Shown here in pieces: positions 1-9,248 of a stretch of DNA of 18,724 nt. The translations under genes and the position numbers were made by a program. Position 1 is the first letter of the stretch, and the number at the start of each line of letters is the position of its first letter. The stretch is taken from positions 1 to 18,724 of the forward strand of contig JBCCQN010000163.1 in NCBI GenBank assembly GCA_039024315.1, in the 5' to 3' direction. The stretch comes from JBCAWW01 sp039024315 (GTDB lineage Bacteria > Bacteroidota > Bacteroidia > J057). Under the pieces are notes generated by a model, which was given only the letters and a program-made list of their open reading frames with translations, ran no database searches and was not told the origin of the DNA.

Positions 1-72
1 CTGAAATCTAAATAGACAAGTATAGCGCAAAAAGTAAACGACATAAAGCGAGAAGAATCGACGCTCCTTTAC

Positions 73-80
73 TATTTTTG
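73..80 (+). promoter_or_regulatory. Possible -7 promoter element for the 123-1111 operon
   Basis: TATTTTTG matches the Bacteroidota -7 consensus TAnnTTTG and ends 42 nt before the ATG at 123. I see no TTG at the expected -33 spacing, so only half of a promoter is visible. The rest of 1-122 is AT-rich leader with no other recognisable feature apart from the TACTTA-type motifs at 91-120. Confidence 0.3.
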
Positions 81-122
81 CAACGTCTAAATACTTAATA
101 CTCTCTACTTAGTACTTACCCA

Positions 123-605
123 ATGCAGTATCGTTGTTTGACAGACCAAGAACTCAAATCTCTAGAGAAGGAGTTTAAGCAGTTTTTGGTCAGTCATGGG
201 GTGATGAATGAGGAGTGGCGGCAGATCAATGCAGAAACGCCCGAAAAAGCCCAAGAGCTAGTAGAATTGTTTAGCGATGTGGTTTTTGGCAAGGTGGTCG
301 AAAAGGTAGCGTATATGATTCACCGCGCGCCTCAAGACCTTAAGGTATTTCATTTTGGTGCAGATCAAATGATGATGTTGGGGCTTAAGCTGTTAAATCC
401 TGCCGTCAACTTACTAGTAGAGCCCTACTTAGAAGATCTAGGCTTAGCGATACATGATGCTGGGCCAGATATGGTCAAATTGATGCGTGGTCGCAAAGGC
501 TATCAAAAAAGTCGAGAGGAGGAAGCTTTTATGCTCTTAGAGCAAGGCTGTGAAATCACCACTGCAGAATTGTTTGAGCGTATAAAAGCCCTACATGAAG
601 CATGA
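123..605 (+). CDS. DUF6495-like conserved hypothetical protein
   Basis: A 160-residue soluble protein with no signal peptide or membrane segment. The N-terminus (MQYRCLTDQELKSLEKEF), the stretch ELVELFSDVVFGKVVEKVAYM and the following HRAPQDLKVFHF resemble, from memory, a short Bacteroidota family (DUF6495) of unknown function. The assignment is by recall and was not searched. The protein is mostly acidic and predicted helical, with no catalytic motif that I recognise. The first ATG after a 122-nt leader is used as the start. Its TGA stop overlaps the ATG of the next gene (ATGA at 602-605), so the two are very probably co-translated. A joint role with the cysteine-cluster protein is inferred only from that overlap. 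Confidence 0.8.
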   Translation: MQYRCLTDQELKSLEKEFKQFLVSHGVMNEEWRQINAETPEKAQELVELFSDVVFGKVVEKVAYMIHRAPQDLKVFHFGADQMMMLGLKLLNPAVNLLVEPYLEDLGLAIHDAGPDMVKLMRGRKGYQKSREEEAFMLLEQGCEITTAELFERIKALHEA

Positions 606-1111
606 AAAATCCCGAAGAAATGGATTTGGAGCCTATCCTGACCAGAGCACGGGAAAAGCGTGCCGATACCAAAGCTTTCTTTCGATGGATCAAGCGCAAG
701 AAACCTAAAAGGCTTGACGAGACTGTCAGCGAATTGCATGATGAAGTATTTGAGGAAGTAGATTGCTTGACTTGTGCTAATTGCTGTAAGACCACGAGTC
801 CCGTTTTTACGGACAAAGATATCGATCGTATCGCTAAGCACGAACGTATGAAGCCCTCCCAGTTTGTAGCGCAATACCTGCATCTTGATGAGGAAGAAGA
901 CTATGTGCTAAACGAAGCGCCTTGTCCCTTCTTGGCTCCCGACAATTATTGTTTGATTTATGACGTTCGGCCGAAGGCTTGCCGCGAATACCCGCATACC
1001 AATCGTAAGCGTTTCCATCAAGTGCTCGGTCTTACCGAGAAAAATGCTGAGCTCTGTCCTGCCACTCACAAGATTGTGGAGCGCCTTAAGGAGGAGATGA
1101 ATTGGAGATAG
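602..1111 (+). CDS. YkgJ-family cysteine-cluster (CxxCxxCC) protein
   Basis: A 169-residue protein of the YkgJ/CxxCxxCC family, whose members are thought to bind zinc or an iron-sulfur centre; the biochemical role is not established. The signature is complete: C55, C58, C61 and C62 (DCLTCANCC), then CPFL with C108, C117 in DNYCLIYDVRP, C127 in ACREYP, and a further C152. The first 50 residues are charged, with a basic patch (RWIKRKKPKR), and there is no signal peptide, so it should be cytoplasmic. It starts inside the stop codon of the preceding gene (4-bp overlap), indicating translational coupling. Downstream, repeat modules begin 12 bases after the stop, and no classical terminator with a T run is seen. 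The family assignment is strong; the function is open. Confidence 0.92.
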   Translation: MKNPEEMDLEPILTRAREKRADTKAFFRWIKRKKPKRLDETVSELHDEVFEEVDCLTCANCCKTTSPVFTDKDIDRIAKHERMKPSQFVAQYLHLDEEEDYVLNEAPCPFLAPDNYCLIYDVRPKACREYPHTNRKRFHQVLGLTEKNAELCPATHKIVERLKEEMNWR

Positions 1112-1123
1112 CGGTTTCATTTT

Positions 1124-1166
1124 TCTGCTTCGCAGAATGATTTAGATAAGCGTTCCGCGCAGCGGT
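1124..1166 (+). repeat. 43-bp A+B intergenic repeat, left copy
   Basis: Starts with module A (hairpin TTCTGC-TTC-GCAGAA at 1123-1137) and ends with module B (CCGC-GCA-GCGG hairpin inside AAGCGTTCCGCGCAGCGGT). It is the direct-repeat partner of 1700-1742: 42 of 43 bases are identical, the only change being T versus C after GCAGAA. It lies four bases from the inverted hairpin at 1171-1207. Confidence 0.95.
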
Positions 1167-1170
1167 AATC

Positions 1171-1207
1171 AAAGATCCCGGCTCGCGTGCCTTGGCCGGG
1201 ATGACCT
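1171..1207 (-). repeat. ATCCCGG/CCGGGAT hairpin, left inverted copy
   Basis: A perfect 8-bp stem, ATCCCGGC (1175-1182) with GCCGGGAT (1195-1202), around a 12-nt loop. Read on the minus strand it begins AGGTCATCCCGG and ends CCGGGATCTTT. The element at 1646-1690 has the same two ends on the plus strand, so the two copies are inverted around the GIY-YIG gene. No T run follows the stem, so it does not look like a normal terminator. Confidence 0.9.
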
Positions 1208-1252
1208 TTGGGTGATCATTTATAGAAATCCATAAGAGATAATCAGAGATTC

Positions 1253-1558
1253 CTATTCAATAACTATTTCGTAGCTCAGGTCCCTCCACTCAGGATTCAA
1301 GGATTCGATCAACTCTTCTTTCCATTTCCTTTGCCAACGCTTCAATCGTTTTTCAAAGCTGATAGCCTCAGTAATTGAGTTGAAGTCTTTGATAAAAACT
1401 AATTGATCACAATTGTATTTAATGCAAAAATCGGATCCTAAACCATTTTTATGGTCGAGGATTCTTTGCTTAATGCTTGCTGTGACTCCTACGTATAGAG
1501 TTGATCTCGAGAAATTGGTTAGGATGTATACAAATGCCTTTGCTTGGAGATTGACCAT
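1253..1558 (-). CDS. Single-domain GIY-YIG endonuclease
   Basis: A 101-residue protein made of just one GIY-YIG nuclease fold, the small UvrC/SLX1-like type. The first motif is YIL (11-13) rather than GIY, and the second is YVG (22-24). The catalytic set looks intact: Y11 and Y22, R32 in IKQRILDH, H36, E69 in FEKRLKRW and N88 in LNPEW. The family cleaves DNA with one metal ion; the substrate of these single-domain versions is unknown. GAGG lies a few bases before the ATG. The gene sits between inverted ATCCCGG hairpins, with 43-bp direct repeats outside them, which suggests it travels with these repeats. No DNA-binding domain is attached, so any target choice would depend on the nuclease domain or a host partner. 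Confidence 0.93.
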   Translation of the reverse strand: MVNLQAKAFVYILTNFSRSTLYVGVTASIKQRILDHKNGLGSDFCIKYNCDQLVFIKDFNSITEAISFEKRLKRWQRKWKEELIESLNPEWRDLSYEIVIE

Positions 1559-1645
1559 TTCCTCATATGATATTTAGCTTGCTCAGATCTTTAATTTACC
1601 GAATAAGTTGTCCACCTAATCAATAAATACTTAGGATAATCCTAG

Positions 1646-1690
1646 AGGTCATCCCGGAAATGTGAAGAATGAACATTATCCGGGATCTTT
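1646..1690 (+). repeat. ATCCCGG/CCGGGAT hairpin, right inverted copy
   Basis: An 8-bp stem, ATCCCGGA (1651-1658) with TCCGGGAT (1679-1686), continues past one bulged base into AATGT/ACATT (1659-1663 with 1673-1677), giving a 13-bp imperfect palindrome. The ends AGGTCATCCCGG and CCGGGATCTTT match those of the left copy in opposite orientation, while the loop sequence differs. This suggests the stem is conserved and the loop is free to change. Confidence 0.9.
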
Positions 1691-1699
1691 ATTTCGCTA

Positions 1700-1742
1700 T
1701 CTGCTTCGCAGAACGATTTAGATAAGCGTTCCGCGCAGCGGT
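1700..1742 (+). repeat. 43-bp A+B intergenic repeat, right copy
   Basis: Direct repeat of 1124-1166 with one mismatch, holding the module A hairpin, the linker GATTTAGATA and the module B hairpin. It lies between the right inverted hairpin and the sprA terminator. Confidence 0.95.
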
Positions 1743-1750
1743 GAAACACA

Positions 1751-1783
1751 AAACGCTGACAAACTCCCCGTCTGTCAGCGTTT
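1751..1783 (-). terminator. Rho-independent terminator of sprA
   Basis: A perfect 11-bp stem, AAACGCTGACA (1751-1761) with TGTCAGCGTTT (1773-1783), and an 11-nt loop. Read on the minus strand it begins about 20 nt after the sprA stop and runs into TTTTGTGTTT. Confidence 0.85.
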
Positions 1784-1802
1784 CAAAATATTTTGTCCCT
1801 GC

Positions 1803-4800
1803 TTACTGTGCCAGCGTAAATCTCACCTGTACCCCGAAGCTTGCAAAAGAAGTCCGGAAGGCATTGGCGACATAGGGATTATTGATGTTTTGCTCATAAT
1901 AGACCTTCACGTTGAGTCGGGTGTTAACCACGTAGTCGATGGAAGGAGAAACAATCACGTTCAAGGTACCGCGGGTGTAAACTGGAGGGCGGGTATCTGC
2001 TAGACTTTCATCTCCCACATAGCGAGTAATTTCTCGAGTATCTCGAACGGTTGCTCTAAACTGGAAGTTGGCGCTATTCTGTAGATCGAAATCACGGCCA
2101 AAGGCGCGGAAGCTCCAATTGAGTTTGTCCTTACGATATCCAAACATCAAGGAGAAATCCTCATTGCGCAACTCTGTCAACTGCATCGAACCTAGGCTCA
2201 GGCTCAGTTGACGACCCTTTTTATAATCGAGCTGGCCGGTGATACCGTTTTTGAGACCAAAGTTGAGACCGATGAAAGGGGAGAACTGCTCATTGATAGA
2301 GGCGATCTGAATATTTTCTTCGGAGAAGAAGTTTTCCAGGAGATTGCCATCAGGGTCAGTACCTACGGTATCCACGGCAAAAGGCGCTCCTCCCAACAAA
2401 ACGGCATTGAGGTTGTTGGCGTAATTACCAATTTGGTAGGTCGCGCGGTATGCGTGGCGGAAGGTAAAGGAATTGAAGTATTCCTTGATGAAGGGTAAAT
2501 TATTGAGGCCATTGTAGTTAATACTCCAGTTAGGTAGCGGGAGCACTGGAAATGGCGTCAACTCTACGTTTTCGGCATCTCTTGCCCCGTAAGCGGCTAG
2601 GAAAGACGTAATCAATACATCTTGCTGCGTACCGAGATAACCGTTTTGATAACCACCTTGTACTAGCCCTTCACGGGAGAGATTATTGCCATTAGGATTT
2701 GCTTGAGCGTAGCGACGAGAAATGACCTGACGGGTATCGCTAAAGAGTTTGAAGGTCTCAAAGGACTCTAGATTTGAGCGTTTAAATGCCGTATTGGCAA
2801 AAATGTAGCTCATGCTAAAGTTACCATTCTTGAGCGGGTCAAAGCTCGCATAATCGTCGATAGAAGGCACCCAGCGGTAGAACTCACTTTCATTGAGCAA
2901 TACGCTGCGGGTGGCGTTTAAGTCAACTCTAAAGCCTTTAAATAGCTCTACCGAGGTTCTGGCCGTAATGGTCTCTTTATTATTTCTCATAAAGAGGTTG
3001 GCAAGCGTCGTATCCCGCGTTATCCAATTGTTTTGCGCTGCAATCGGCCTAATATCTGCCTGATCTCCAAAGACATACCCCCAAGTTGGTGGCACGACTG
3101 GACTGAGATTACCTGTGATTGGATCGCGAAACTCCCAATCTAGACCGAAGTTATCGGTGCGCGGAATGTAACCTGGCAAAATGGTACTGGCATCGCGGTT
3201 GTAAGTTAAGTCAACTGAGCGGATACTCAAAGCGATCCGGCCTAGTTCGCGCCCAATAAATTTGAGGGCTTTGAAAGGATCGGTTTCTGTTGAGTCACCA
3301 CTCACGCTTGATTGACTGAAGGTCGGCGGCGGTTCAGGGCCTACGATACGGGTCCTTGGTCCTTCGAGCTTTGCTTTACGTTTTTCTTCCAGCTCTTTGG
3401 TGCTGACAGGGCGAGATTGCTCATCTAAGATCGCTTTGAGCGGCTTAAATTTACGATAGAGACTATTCAAGTCTAAGCGGCTCTGGGCTTGGATTCTTTG
3501 ACCATTACTGATAGTTGAGCCCAGCCCAGGATTGATCTCAGGCGCTTGTTGCCATTGAAAGGAACCTGTATAGTTGACGGTAGCTGATATCCAATTGAAT
3601 GGTTTGATATTTTGGGTAGGGAGCTGGAAACCCACGCTTAAGTTATGGTTAAAGCTAGTCGTACGACCAAAGTTGACCAATTGATCATGCCCGTTGAGCG
3701 GGTCTTTGCCAAGTCTTAGGAGGTTTTCGCTCAAACTACCAACAGAGTCGCGTTCTGCCTGAGTGGCTAGATCCCAATAGCTGCGTACCTCATCTACCCG
3801 CGCTACATTATTGGCGGTATAGTTTAGCTGCAAGCTGCGGCTAAGATTCCAGACCAGATTGTAATTACGATTGATCAGGAAATTCTTGCTGTAGGTTGGA
3901 TCTGTGATACCGCCAAATAGGCTCGTTGGACGCATGATCCTTTCCTCAAACTGTCTGTCTCCATTGACTGCGACCGAAACACTCGTCGGCAAAGGATTGA
4001 ATTTAATGCTGGAGAGGAACTGGCTCTTTTTGACCCCTTTAAAAGGTTGTAAACTAATCTGAGGGAAATTGTAGCGATAATTGATCCCGCCCCGATATTG
4101 AGTCGTGAAGCGTTTTTCGATTACGGCCGAGCGAGCAAAGGTTTCGCTATAGGCAAAGGAGAAGTCAAAGTTAGAGACGTCCCATGGATAGCTCGGTACG
4201 GCATTCTTACCACCAGGGGCCGCATTGGGCCGTGGTCTTTGCGGTGCGCTGGGGACACCACCTTCGGCATTTTGGCCTCTGGTTTTTTGCTTGCGCCAGT
4301 TGTTGAAGGCAATACTCCGAGTTCGTCGATAATCTTGTATCTCCTGTAGTTTTTCTCGAGCGGCTTCTCGATCAAGTGTTTCGACAAGTTTATCTGTTCT
4401 GACATCAGCCTCTTGTGGGTTGAACTGAGGATCAATACGCTGCTCCCCCCAAGTAGCATAAACGGGCATTTGTAAGCCCCAACGCTTAGGGAAGAAACGA
4501 TCTAAATCTAATTGACCGGACAAATCCCAGCGTAAAACGTCTTCTTGAGAGCGTTCGGATAGCTTTTGCTCCAAAGGCCCAAATCCAGCAGAGCGATAGG
4601 AACCTGTGGCATTGATATTCATAAAGCCACCGAGGTTGAAGCTTGCGTTTGCATTTAAGCCATAGCCCTTTTTCTGATCAAAATCAGTCATTCGAAGCTC
4701 GTTGATCCATACTTCAATACAGATCGGCTCTCCCTCGGGATCAGAAGGATTACGTACCCCGATCATAATGTTACGTACATCACTCAGCTTAGGCGTTCCT

Positions 4801-7800
4801 TTTACATAGATGACTTCATCGTTTTGGAAGGAAGTATCACGGAAAGCATGGCGATAAATCAAGCCTGTGCCCGCAGCATTACGATCTGCTTTTGCGGTTG
4901 CCATCAAGGACAAATCAATGTTCATTTCATTGTCTGCGAGCCAAACGTTTTCGACATTACTGGCGCCTAGGGCAGGGTCTGAGGGCGTAAGAGGCCACTC
5001 ATATTCATAATAGTTTTGATCGTTATCAAGGCCTAGGCGGATAAACATGCGGGCATCTCCTCTTTCGTTGAAATTGGAAGGATTGATGCCGCTTTCTACT
5101 GACTCGGCATGGATAAACATCTTCAAGCGTTCATAGAGGCGCAAATCGTTTTTGACCACCTTAAAGATCCCTCGAGCGTCTCCATCCTCAAGATTACAGG
5201 CTTTGAGGACCAAAGAACGTTCATCTTGGAGGAATCCAGCGGCGGTATTACCATTGACCGCTTGCTGGATGATCCCAGGCGGTAGAGAATAGTTAAAGGG
5301 TAGCTTTTGAGAGTTTTCTTCCAAACTTACCGTACCCAATTCAAAGTCAGTAAAAGGAGGCTCTGGATTAGGTAGGATCACGCCTGGCTCACTAAGATCG
5401 TCCGCAAAACGACGCCAATTAGAAGCAATCAACTGAAACTCCGTCATACGCATGGTGATGTCCTCATTGAAGTTGGCCATGATCATACGCATGAAGCTGA
5501 TCGTTTTGAAGTTGGTGATACCGTTGACGGGACGTCCTGTAGTCAAAGGAACACGGAACTGATACCAAGTTACCGGCACCGTTACCCCATTGGTCGTGAT
5601 GGTTGTATCGATACGGTCCACAACATAATTTTGGCCCCGTTCTAGGTCCTCCGGACGCATACTGATTTTGTATTCCCAGTATTGCTCCGCAAAATTGAGA
5701 GAACCGTTACCGTTAAGGTCTTCTGTATCGGGATTTTGCTGACCCGTACGTGTAAAGTTGAGGGTGTTGTCCCCAATCGGAGAATTACGCTCTAGACCGT
5801 TGAATTTATCGTAGCGAGTGAGGATATCTACTCGATCTCCATCAAAGGTATCTGCTCTAAAGTGGATAAAGTCATCTGAACTTGGGTCTTCCTGCAGCGC
5901 CTGAAAAACAGTCGGATTGAGGTAGGATTGGAGTTTGTCTAGGAAGTCTACTTTAAATGAGTCTCGCTCTGAGGCATTGTCCAAACCGTCATAGCCTACG
6001 TCCTGCGCCACGCGATCTTCAGGGATGTTACTGAAGTTTTGGGTAGGAGGGTTACCTACGGAAACGACTCCATATGGCGTTGGCTGAACGACGGTACTGG
6101 TGTCTGTTGCACCGGGGAGGCCGTGTTCCTGACTAAGGCTCTCATCATCCAATACATCCTCGTTGACGAGACCTAAGTTGATGAAAAAGTCTCCACCCTC
6201 GGCATTTGGGTTGTCCATAAATGGGTCCATGAGCCAGAATTCAACAAATTCGATATTGGTAGCCTCGAAATCATTGTTGACATCCATCTCACGGGTGATA
6301 CCCGCCCAACTCTCTTTCGGATTGACAAATTCACCCGTACTGGCGTCGATTTTGTCGGGGTCTGTTTGATAATTATACGGCCCCCTGATTTTGGGAGTGA
6401 AGCGCAAGTCAAAGGTTGGCTGGATATTTTGGCCAAAGGCACGGGTTGCCGTTGGGAAAATCTCGTTGGGGCGTACCTGACGAGTGTAGTTATCTGAAAG
6501 ATTACTTTCCGGAATTTCGTTACGAGCCGTCTGGTAGAAAATCTGGTCGATTTGGTACCAAGCTAGCTTGGCGCGCGAAAAGTTACGGGCGGTCGGCTCC
6601 GTATAAAATACAGTCGGGTCATAGATCTCGATTTCTCCTGATTCATCTTCTGGAAATGAAGCCAGTTTCCAACGCAACAATCCTTGCAAGCTGTAGGGGT
6701 TTGCTGCAGCTTCAAAGTCGTCTAGATAGACGATTCCTCGTTCATTTTGATTACGCACAATACGAGGTTGACCGGGGATAAATTGAGCGGTCTCGATGGC
6801 CGCATCGATGGTGGAGGTTTCCTTGGTTGTAATCAGAGGTAGCCTATCCAACATTTTGGTGATGTAGTCAGATTCTTTTCTAAAAGAAGCGTCTAATCCC
6901 CAAAGTGTATTGCTAACGGGTTCCTCACCGAGGATGGTTTTCTGGGTAAAGGGCTGTTCCTTGAGATTCATAACCGTCGCCCCCAAAATCAGGTTTTGAG
7001 AGGGGTTATACTCAGCACGCGCACCACTCAAAATCTTGGTCTGCACCTGATAAAGCGCAGAACTTTCAAAGCATACTTGAATCTCTTGCCCAGAGCTCAA
7101 AACAGCTGTGTTGAGGAAAGTAATTTTACCGCCAAATTCATCAATCTGATAGTCAACTCCTTTGGAGAGTGTTCGGCCTCCAACCTTAACCGTCACCGAT
7201 TCACTTGAGAGGTTAAAGGTGTTGAGTTGTATTTCGGTACCGCCTCCGGCAGAACGATAAAATCCCTCAAACGTGAAGCGGTTTAATTGCGGGAATTTTT
7301 GAATTGCATCTTGGACGGTGCCATCATAAAGGGGGTTGAAGACATATTTATCTACAAATTCGGGATCATTGTCTAATTGATCTGCTAATCGAGACCCAAA
7401 GGGTTCGAGCACAGGAAAGATGATCAAACCTCGATCAGATTTGACCGTGATACCCTCAACGTAGTCAAAGAAGTTGTCTGGATTTGGGGCGGTATGATTG
7501 GTCAAACGGTCAACACCAGCAACTTGAACCAAGGGCACGTTTTTTACCGGACCATCAGGGAGATAGTTGATCTTACCGGCGCTTGTACCAGATTCATATT
7601 TGATATCTAAGAAAAAACCTTCCTGCTCTAGACCATAGCCAATGTTGTAGATGTTTTTCATCATCAAGTCCCAAGCCGGATAAGGGTTGGTACGTAGTAC
7701 GGATGACTTCAGCATCTTCAAGAAAAGGACATTGGAGTTCAAACCATTAGAAGGGACATCATCTGAAAATTCGCCCACCTGAAAGGGTTGGCCATTGACC

Positions 7801-9248
7801 GTGCCATTAAAGGCTACAAACAATACTTGGTCAGTGGGAATAGCAGCACTCAAGGAGATATAACCCAATTGGGTATTGAGGGAGTACTCATTTGAGTTCA
7901 AGCGACGCATATTACCCAATACCTGAAAGTCAGCCGTATTTTGCATGTCTAGGCCAAGTGCCTCGATCCCTCCCTTAGCCGAAGACTGCTCTCGGATATT
8001 AGGATCGTTTTGAATAAGGTCATAAAGATCATTCGCCGCATTGTCTGGGAAAGTGGTAGCAGTGCTAGAGTTTACGTTCTCATTATAAACTACCCCACTA
8101 CCGGTACCAAAACCATTGTCATTTTCCCCTAAGTCGATGAAACCAACGGCATTACGCGTGTTTCGCGTAGCACCTTGTTGCTCAATCCAAACTTCAATTC
8201 GGTTGATTCGCACCCTAGACTGCACGATCGGCAGATTGCGCAGGGTTTCTTCGTAAACGGAGCGGAAATAGTGCGAAAGAAAGAAGTGTCTGTTTTGATC
8301 GTATTCGGTTACCTCTTTTTCAAATGGAGTCTCGATCGCTCCCCCACCGCCTACGGTGATACAATCTACTTTACCACGCTCAAGCGAGGCCAAAGCGGTC
8401 AAACGTACGGGACCGAATAAAAATTCTCCTTTTAACCCAAAAAGATTGTTACGTCCTTGGATCAAAGAGTTACCTAAGTTCATATTGATATTACCTGCTT
8501 TGATACTTTGCAGGATCTGATCTTCCGTACCGTTGTGCTCAAGCTTGAGGATATTTTCAAAATCGAAGGTTGCCTGGGTATCAAAGTTGTTGAGCAACTT
8601 CATCCGATCACCAATCTGGCCATCAACCCCTAGCTGGATTTGCTGGTCAAAATTAAAACCAGTGGTTCGCTGTTGGCGCTGCGGCAAAGAAGGGTTGTCG
8701 GTCCGGTTGTGATCTAGCGAAAAGTCAAGGGTGGCATAGCCAGTAGGTCGTATGATAATCGGTCCTCCCCCAAATACATCGGTCAGCGCATTTTCATCAA
8801 TATTTAGTTCTAAGCCGCGCTTTTGCTCGATATTGGTGGCCAGCGATTGCTCTCGGAAGTATTCTTGCATATTGCGCTGGCGCTGGAGCTTGAGGAAATC
8901 CTCTCTAGAAATGTAAGAGGGAGGCCTTACGTTGATTCCTCCAACTTTCTCATAGATATAGTAACCCTTACCATCTTCTGAAAGCTCATAAGTAACTTCG
9001 AGATTTTTGGGATTACCCAGATAAAGAGGGGTTACATATTTTTGAGTGGTAGCATCCCCTTGCCGATCATTGGGATTTTTCGGCTTATTCGTGTCGCTAT
9101 CGAAATGAATAGGAGAGAGCAACTCCTGAGGCGACATTGCCTCATTGAGTTCGACCTCAGCCTGGGGGTTTTCCTCTACAGTGGGCGCCTCTGGTGTGAA
9201 TAGGGACAAGACTGTCGCTATCACTAGCGCAAAACTAATTTCTGACAA
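1803..9248 (-). CDS. sprA: Type IX secretion system translocon SprA
   Basis: A 2481-residue protein of the usual SprA size. In the family SprA (Sov) is a giant single-chain outer-membrane beta-barrel that forms the exit pore of the type IX secretion system, working with PorV and the Plug protein. Recognisable SprA stretches include TPLYLGNPKNLEVTYEL, GYYIYEKVGGINVRPPSY, RTDNPSLPQRQQRTTGFNF, ATFDFENILKLEHNGTEDQI and IKAGNINMNLGNSLIQG. The C-terminus ends in alternating beta-strand sequence (SFGVQVRFTLAQ). A hydrophobic segment near residues 5-17 suggests a signal peptide. The only usable start is a TTG at 9246-9248, which leaves the signal peptide without a basic n-region; six codons just upstream read SLKRKG, but no start codon precedes them before an in-frame TAA at 9273-9275. 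Identity is essentially certain, but the exact N-terminus is not. The gene follows ruvA, a neighbourhood I recall from other Bacteroidota, and ends at its own terminator. Confidence 0.97.
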   Translation of the reverse strand: MSEISFALVIATVLSLFTPEAPTVEENPQAEVELNEAMSPQELLSPIHFDSDTNKPKNPNDRQGDATTQKYVTPLYLGNPKNLEVTYELSEDGKGYYIYEKVGGINVRPPSYISREDFLKLQRQRNMQEYFREQSLATNIEQKRGLELNIDENALTDVFGGGPIIIRPTGYATLDFSLDHNRTDNPSLPQRQQRTTGFNFDQQIQLGVDGQIGDRMKLLNNFDTQATFDFENILKLEHNGTEDQILQSIKAGNINMNLGNSLIQGRNNLFGLKGEFLFGPVRLTALASLERGKVDCITVGGGGAIETPFEKEVTEYDQNRHFFLSHYFRSVYEETLRNLPIVQSRVRINRIEVWIEQQGATRNTRNAVGFIDLGENDNGFGTGSGVVYNENVNSSTATTFPDNAANDLYDLIQNDPNIREQSSAKGGIEALGLDMQNTADFQVLGNMRRLNSNEYSLNTQLGYISLSAAIPTDQVLFVAFNGTVNGQPFQVGEFSDDVPSNGLNSNVLFLKMLKSSVLRTNPYPAWDLMMKNIYNIGYGLEQEGFFLDIKYESGTSAGKINYLPDGPVKNVPLVQVAGVDRLTNHTAPNPDNFFDYVEGITVKSDRGLIIFPVLEPFGSRLADQLDNDPEFVDKYVFNPLYDGTVQDAIQKFPQLNRFTFEGFYRSAGGGTEIQLNTFNLSSESVTVKVGGRTLSKGVDYQIDEFGGKITFLNTAVLSSGQEIQVCFESSALYQVQTKILSGARAEYNPSQNLILGATVMNLKEQPFTQKTILGEEPVSNTLWGLDASFRKESDYITKMLDRLPLITTKETSTIDAAIETAQFIPGQPRIVRNQNERGIVYLDDFEAAANPYSLQGLLRWKLASFPEDESGEIEIYDPTVFYTEPTARNFSRAKLAWYQIDQIFYQTARNEIPESNLSDNYTRQVRPNEIFPTATRAFGQNIQPTFDLRFTPKIRGPYNYQTDPDKIDASTGEFVNPKESWAGITREMDVNNDFEATNIEFVEFWLMDPFMDNPNAEGGDFFINLGLVNEDVLDDESLSQEHGLPGATDTSTVVQPTPYGVVSVGNPPTQNFSNIPEDRVAQDVGYDGLDNASERDSFKVDFLDKLQSYLNPTVFQALQEDPSSDDFIHFRADTFDGDRVDILTRYDKFNGLERNSPIGDNTLNFTRTGQQNPDTEDLNGNGSLNFAEQYWEYKISMRPEDLERGQNYVVDRIDTTITTNGVTVPVTWYQFRVPLTTGRPVNGITNFKTISFMRMIMANFNEDITMRMTEFQLIASNWRRFADDLSEPGVILPNPEPPFTDFELGTVSLEENSQKLPFNYSLPPGIIQQAVNGNTAAGFLQDERSLVLKACNLEDGDARGIFKVVKNDLRLYERLKMFIHAESVESGINPSNFNERGDARMFIRLGLDNDQNYYEYEWPLTPSDPALGASNVENVWLADNEMNIDLSLMATAKADRNAAGTGLIYRHAFRDTSFQNDEVIYVKGTPKLSDVRNIMIGVRNPSDPEGEPICIEVWINELRMTDFDQKKGYGLNANASFNLGGFMNINATGSYRSAGFGPLEQKLSERSQEDVLRWDLSGQLDLDRFFPKRWGLQMPVYATWGEQRIDPQFNPQEADVRTDKLVETLDREAAREKLQEIQDYRRTRSIAFNNWRKQKTRGQNAEGGVPSAPQRPRPNAAPGGKNAVPSYPWDVSNFDFSFAYSETFARSAVIEKRFTTQYRGGINYRYNFPQISLQPFKGVKKSQFLSSIKFNPLPTSVSVAVNGDRQFEERIMRPTSLFGGITDPTYSKNFLINRNYNLVWNLSRSLQLNYTANNVARVDEVRSYWDLATQAERDSVGSLSENLLRLGKDPLNGHDQLVNFGRTTSFNHNLSVGFQLPTQNIKPFNWISATVNYTGSFQWQQAPEINPGLGSTISNGQRIQAQSRLDLNSLYRKFKPLKAILDEQSRPVSTKELEEKRKAKLEGPRTRIVGPEPPPTFSQSSVSGDSTETDPFKALKFIGRELGRIALSIRSVDLTYNRDASTILPGYIPRTDNFGLDWEFRDPITGNLSPVVPPTWGYVFGDQADIRPIAAQNNWITRDTTLANLFMRNNKETITARTSVELFKGFRVDLNATRSVLLNESEFYRWVPSIDDYASFDPLKNGNFSMSYIFANTAFKRSNLESFETFKLFSDTRQVISRRYAQANPNGNNLSREGLVQGGYQNGYLGTQQDVLITSFLAAYGARDAENVELTPFPVLPLPNWSINYNGLNNLPFIKEYFNSFTFRHAYRATYQIGNYANNLNAVLLGGAPFAVDTVGTDPDGNLLENFFSEENIQIASINEQFSPFIGLNFGLKNGITGQLDYKKGRQLSLSLGSMQLTELRNEDFSLMFGYRKDKLNWSFRAFGRDFDLQNSANFQFRATVRDTREITRYVGDESLADTRPPVYTRGTLNVIVSPSIDYVVNTRLNVKVYYEQNINNPYVANAFRTSFASFGVQVRFTLAQ

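Noticed and set aside
1171..1207. Left hairpin as terminator of the YkgJ-type gene
   Set aside because: The stem is good but no T run follows it on the plus strand, and the same stem recurs as a mobile-type repeat at 1646-1690.
6416..6781. 121-residue open frame on the plus strand inside sprA
   Set aside because: Antisense shadow of a strongly conserved coding region, with no domain or start signal of its own. The same applies to the other open frames inside sprA.
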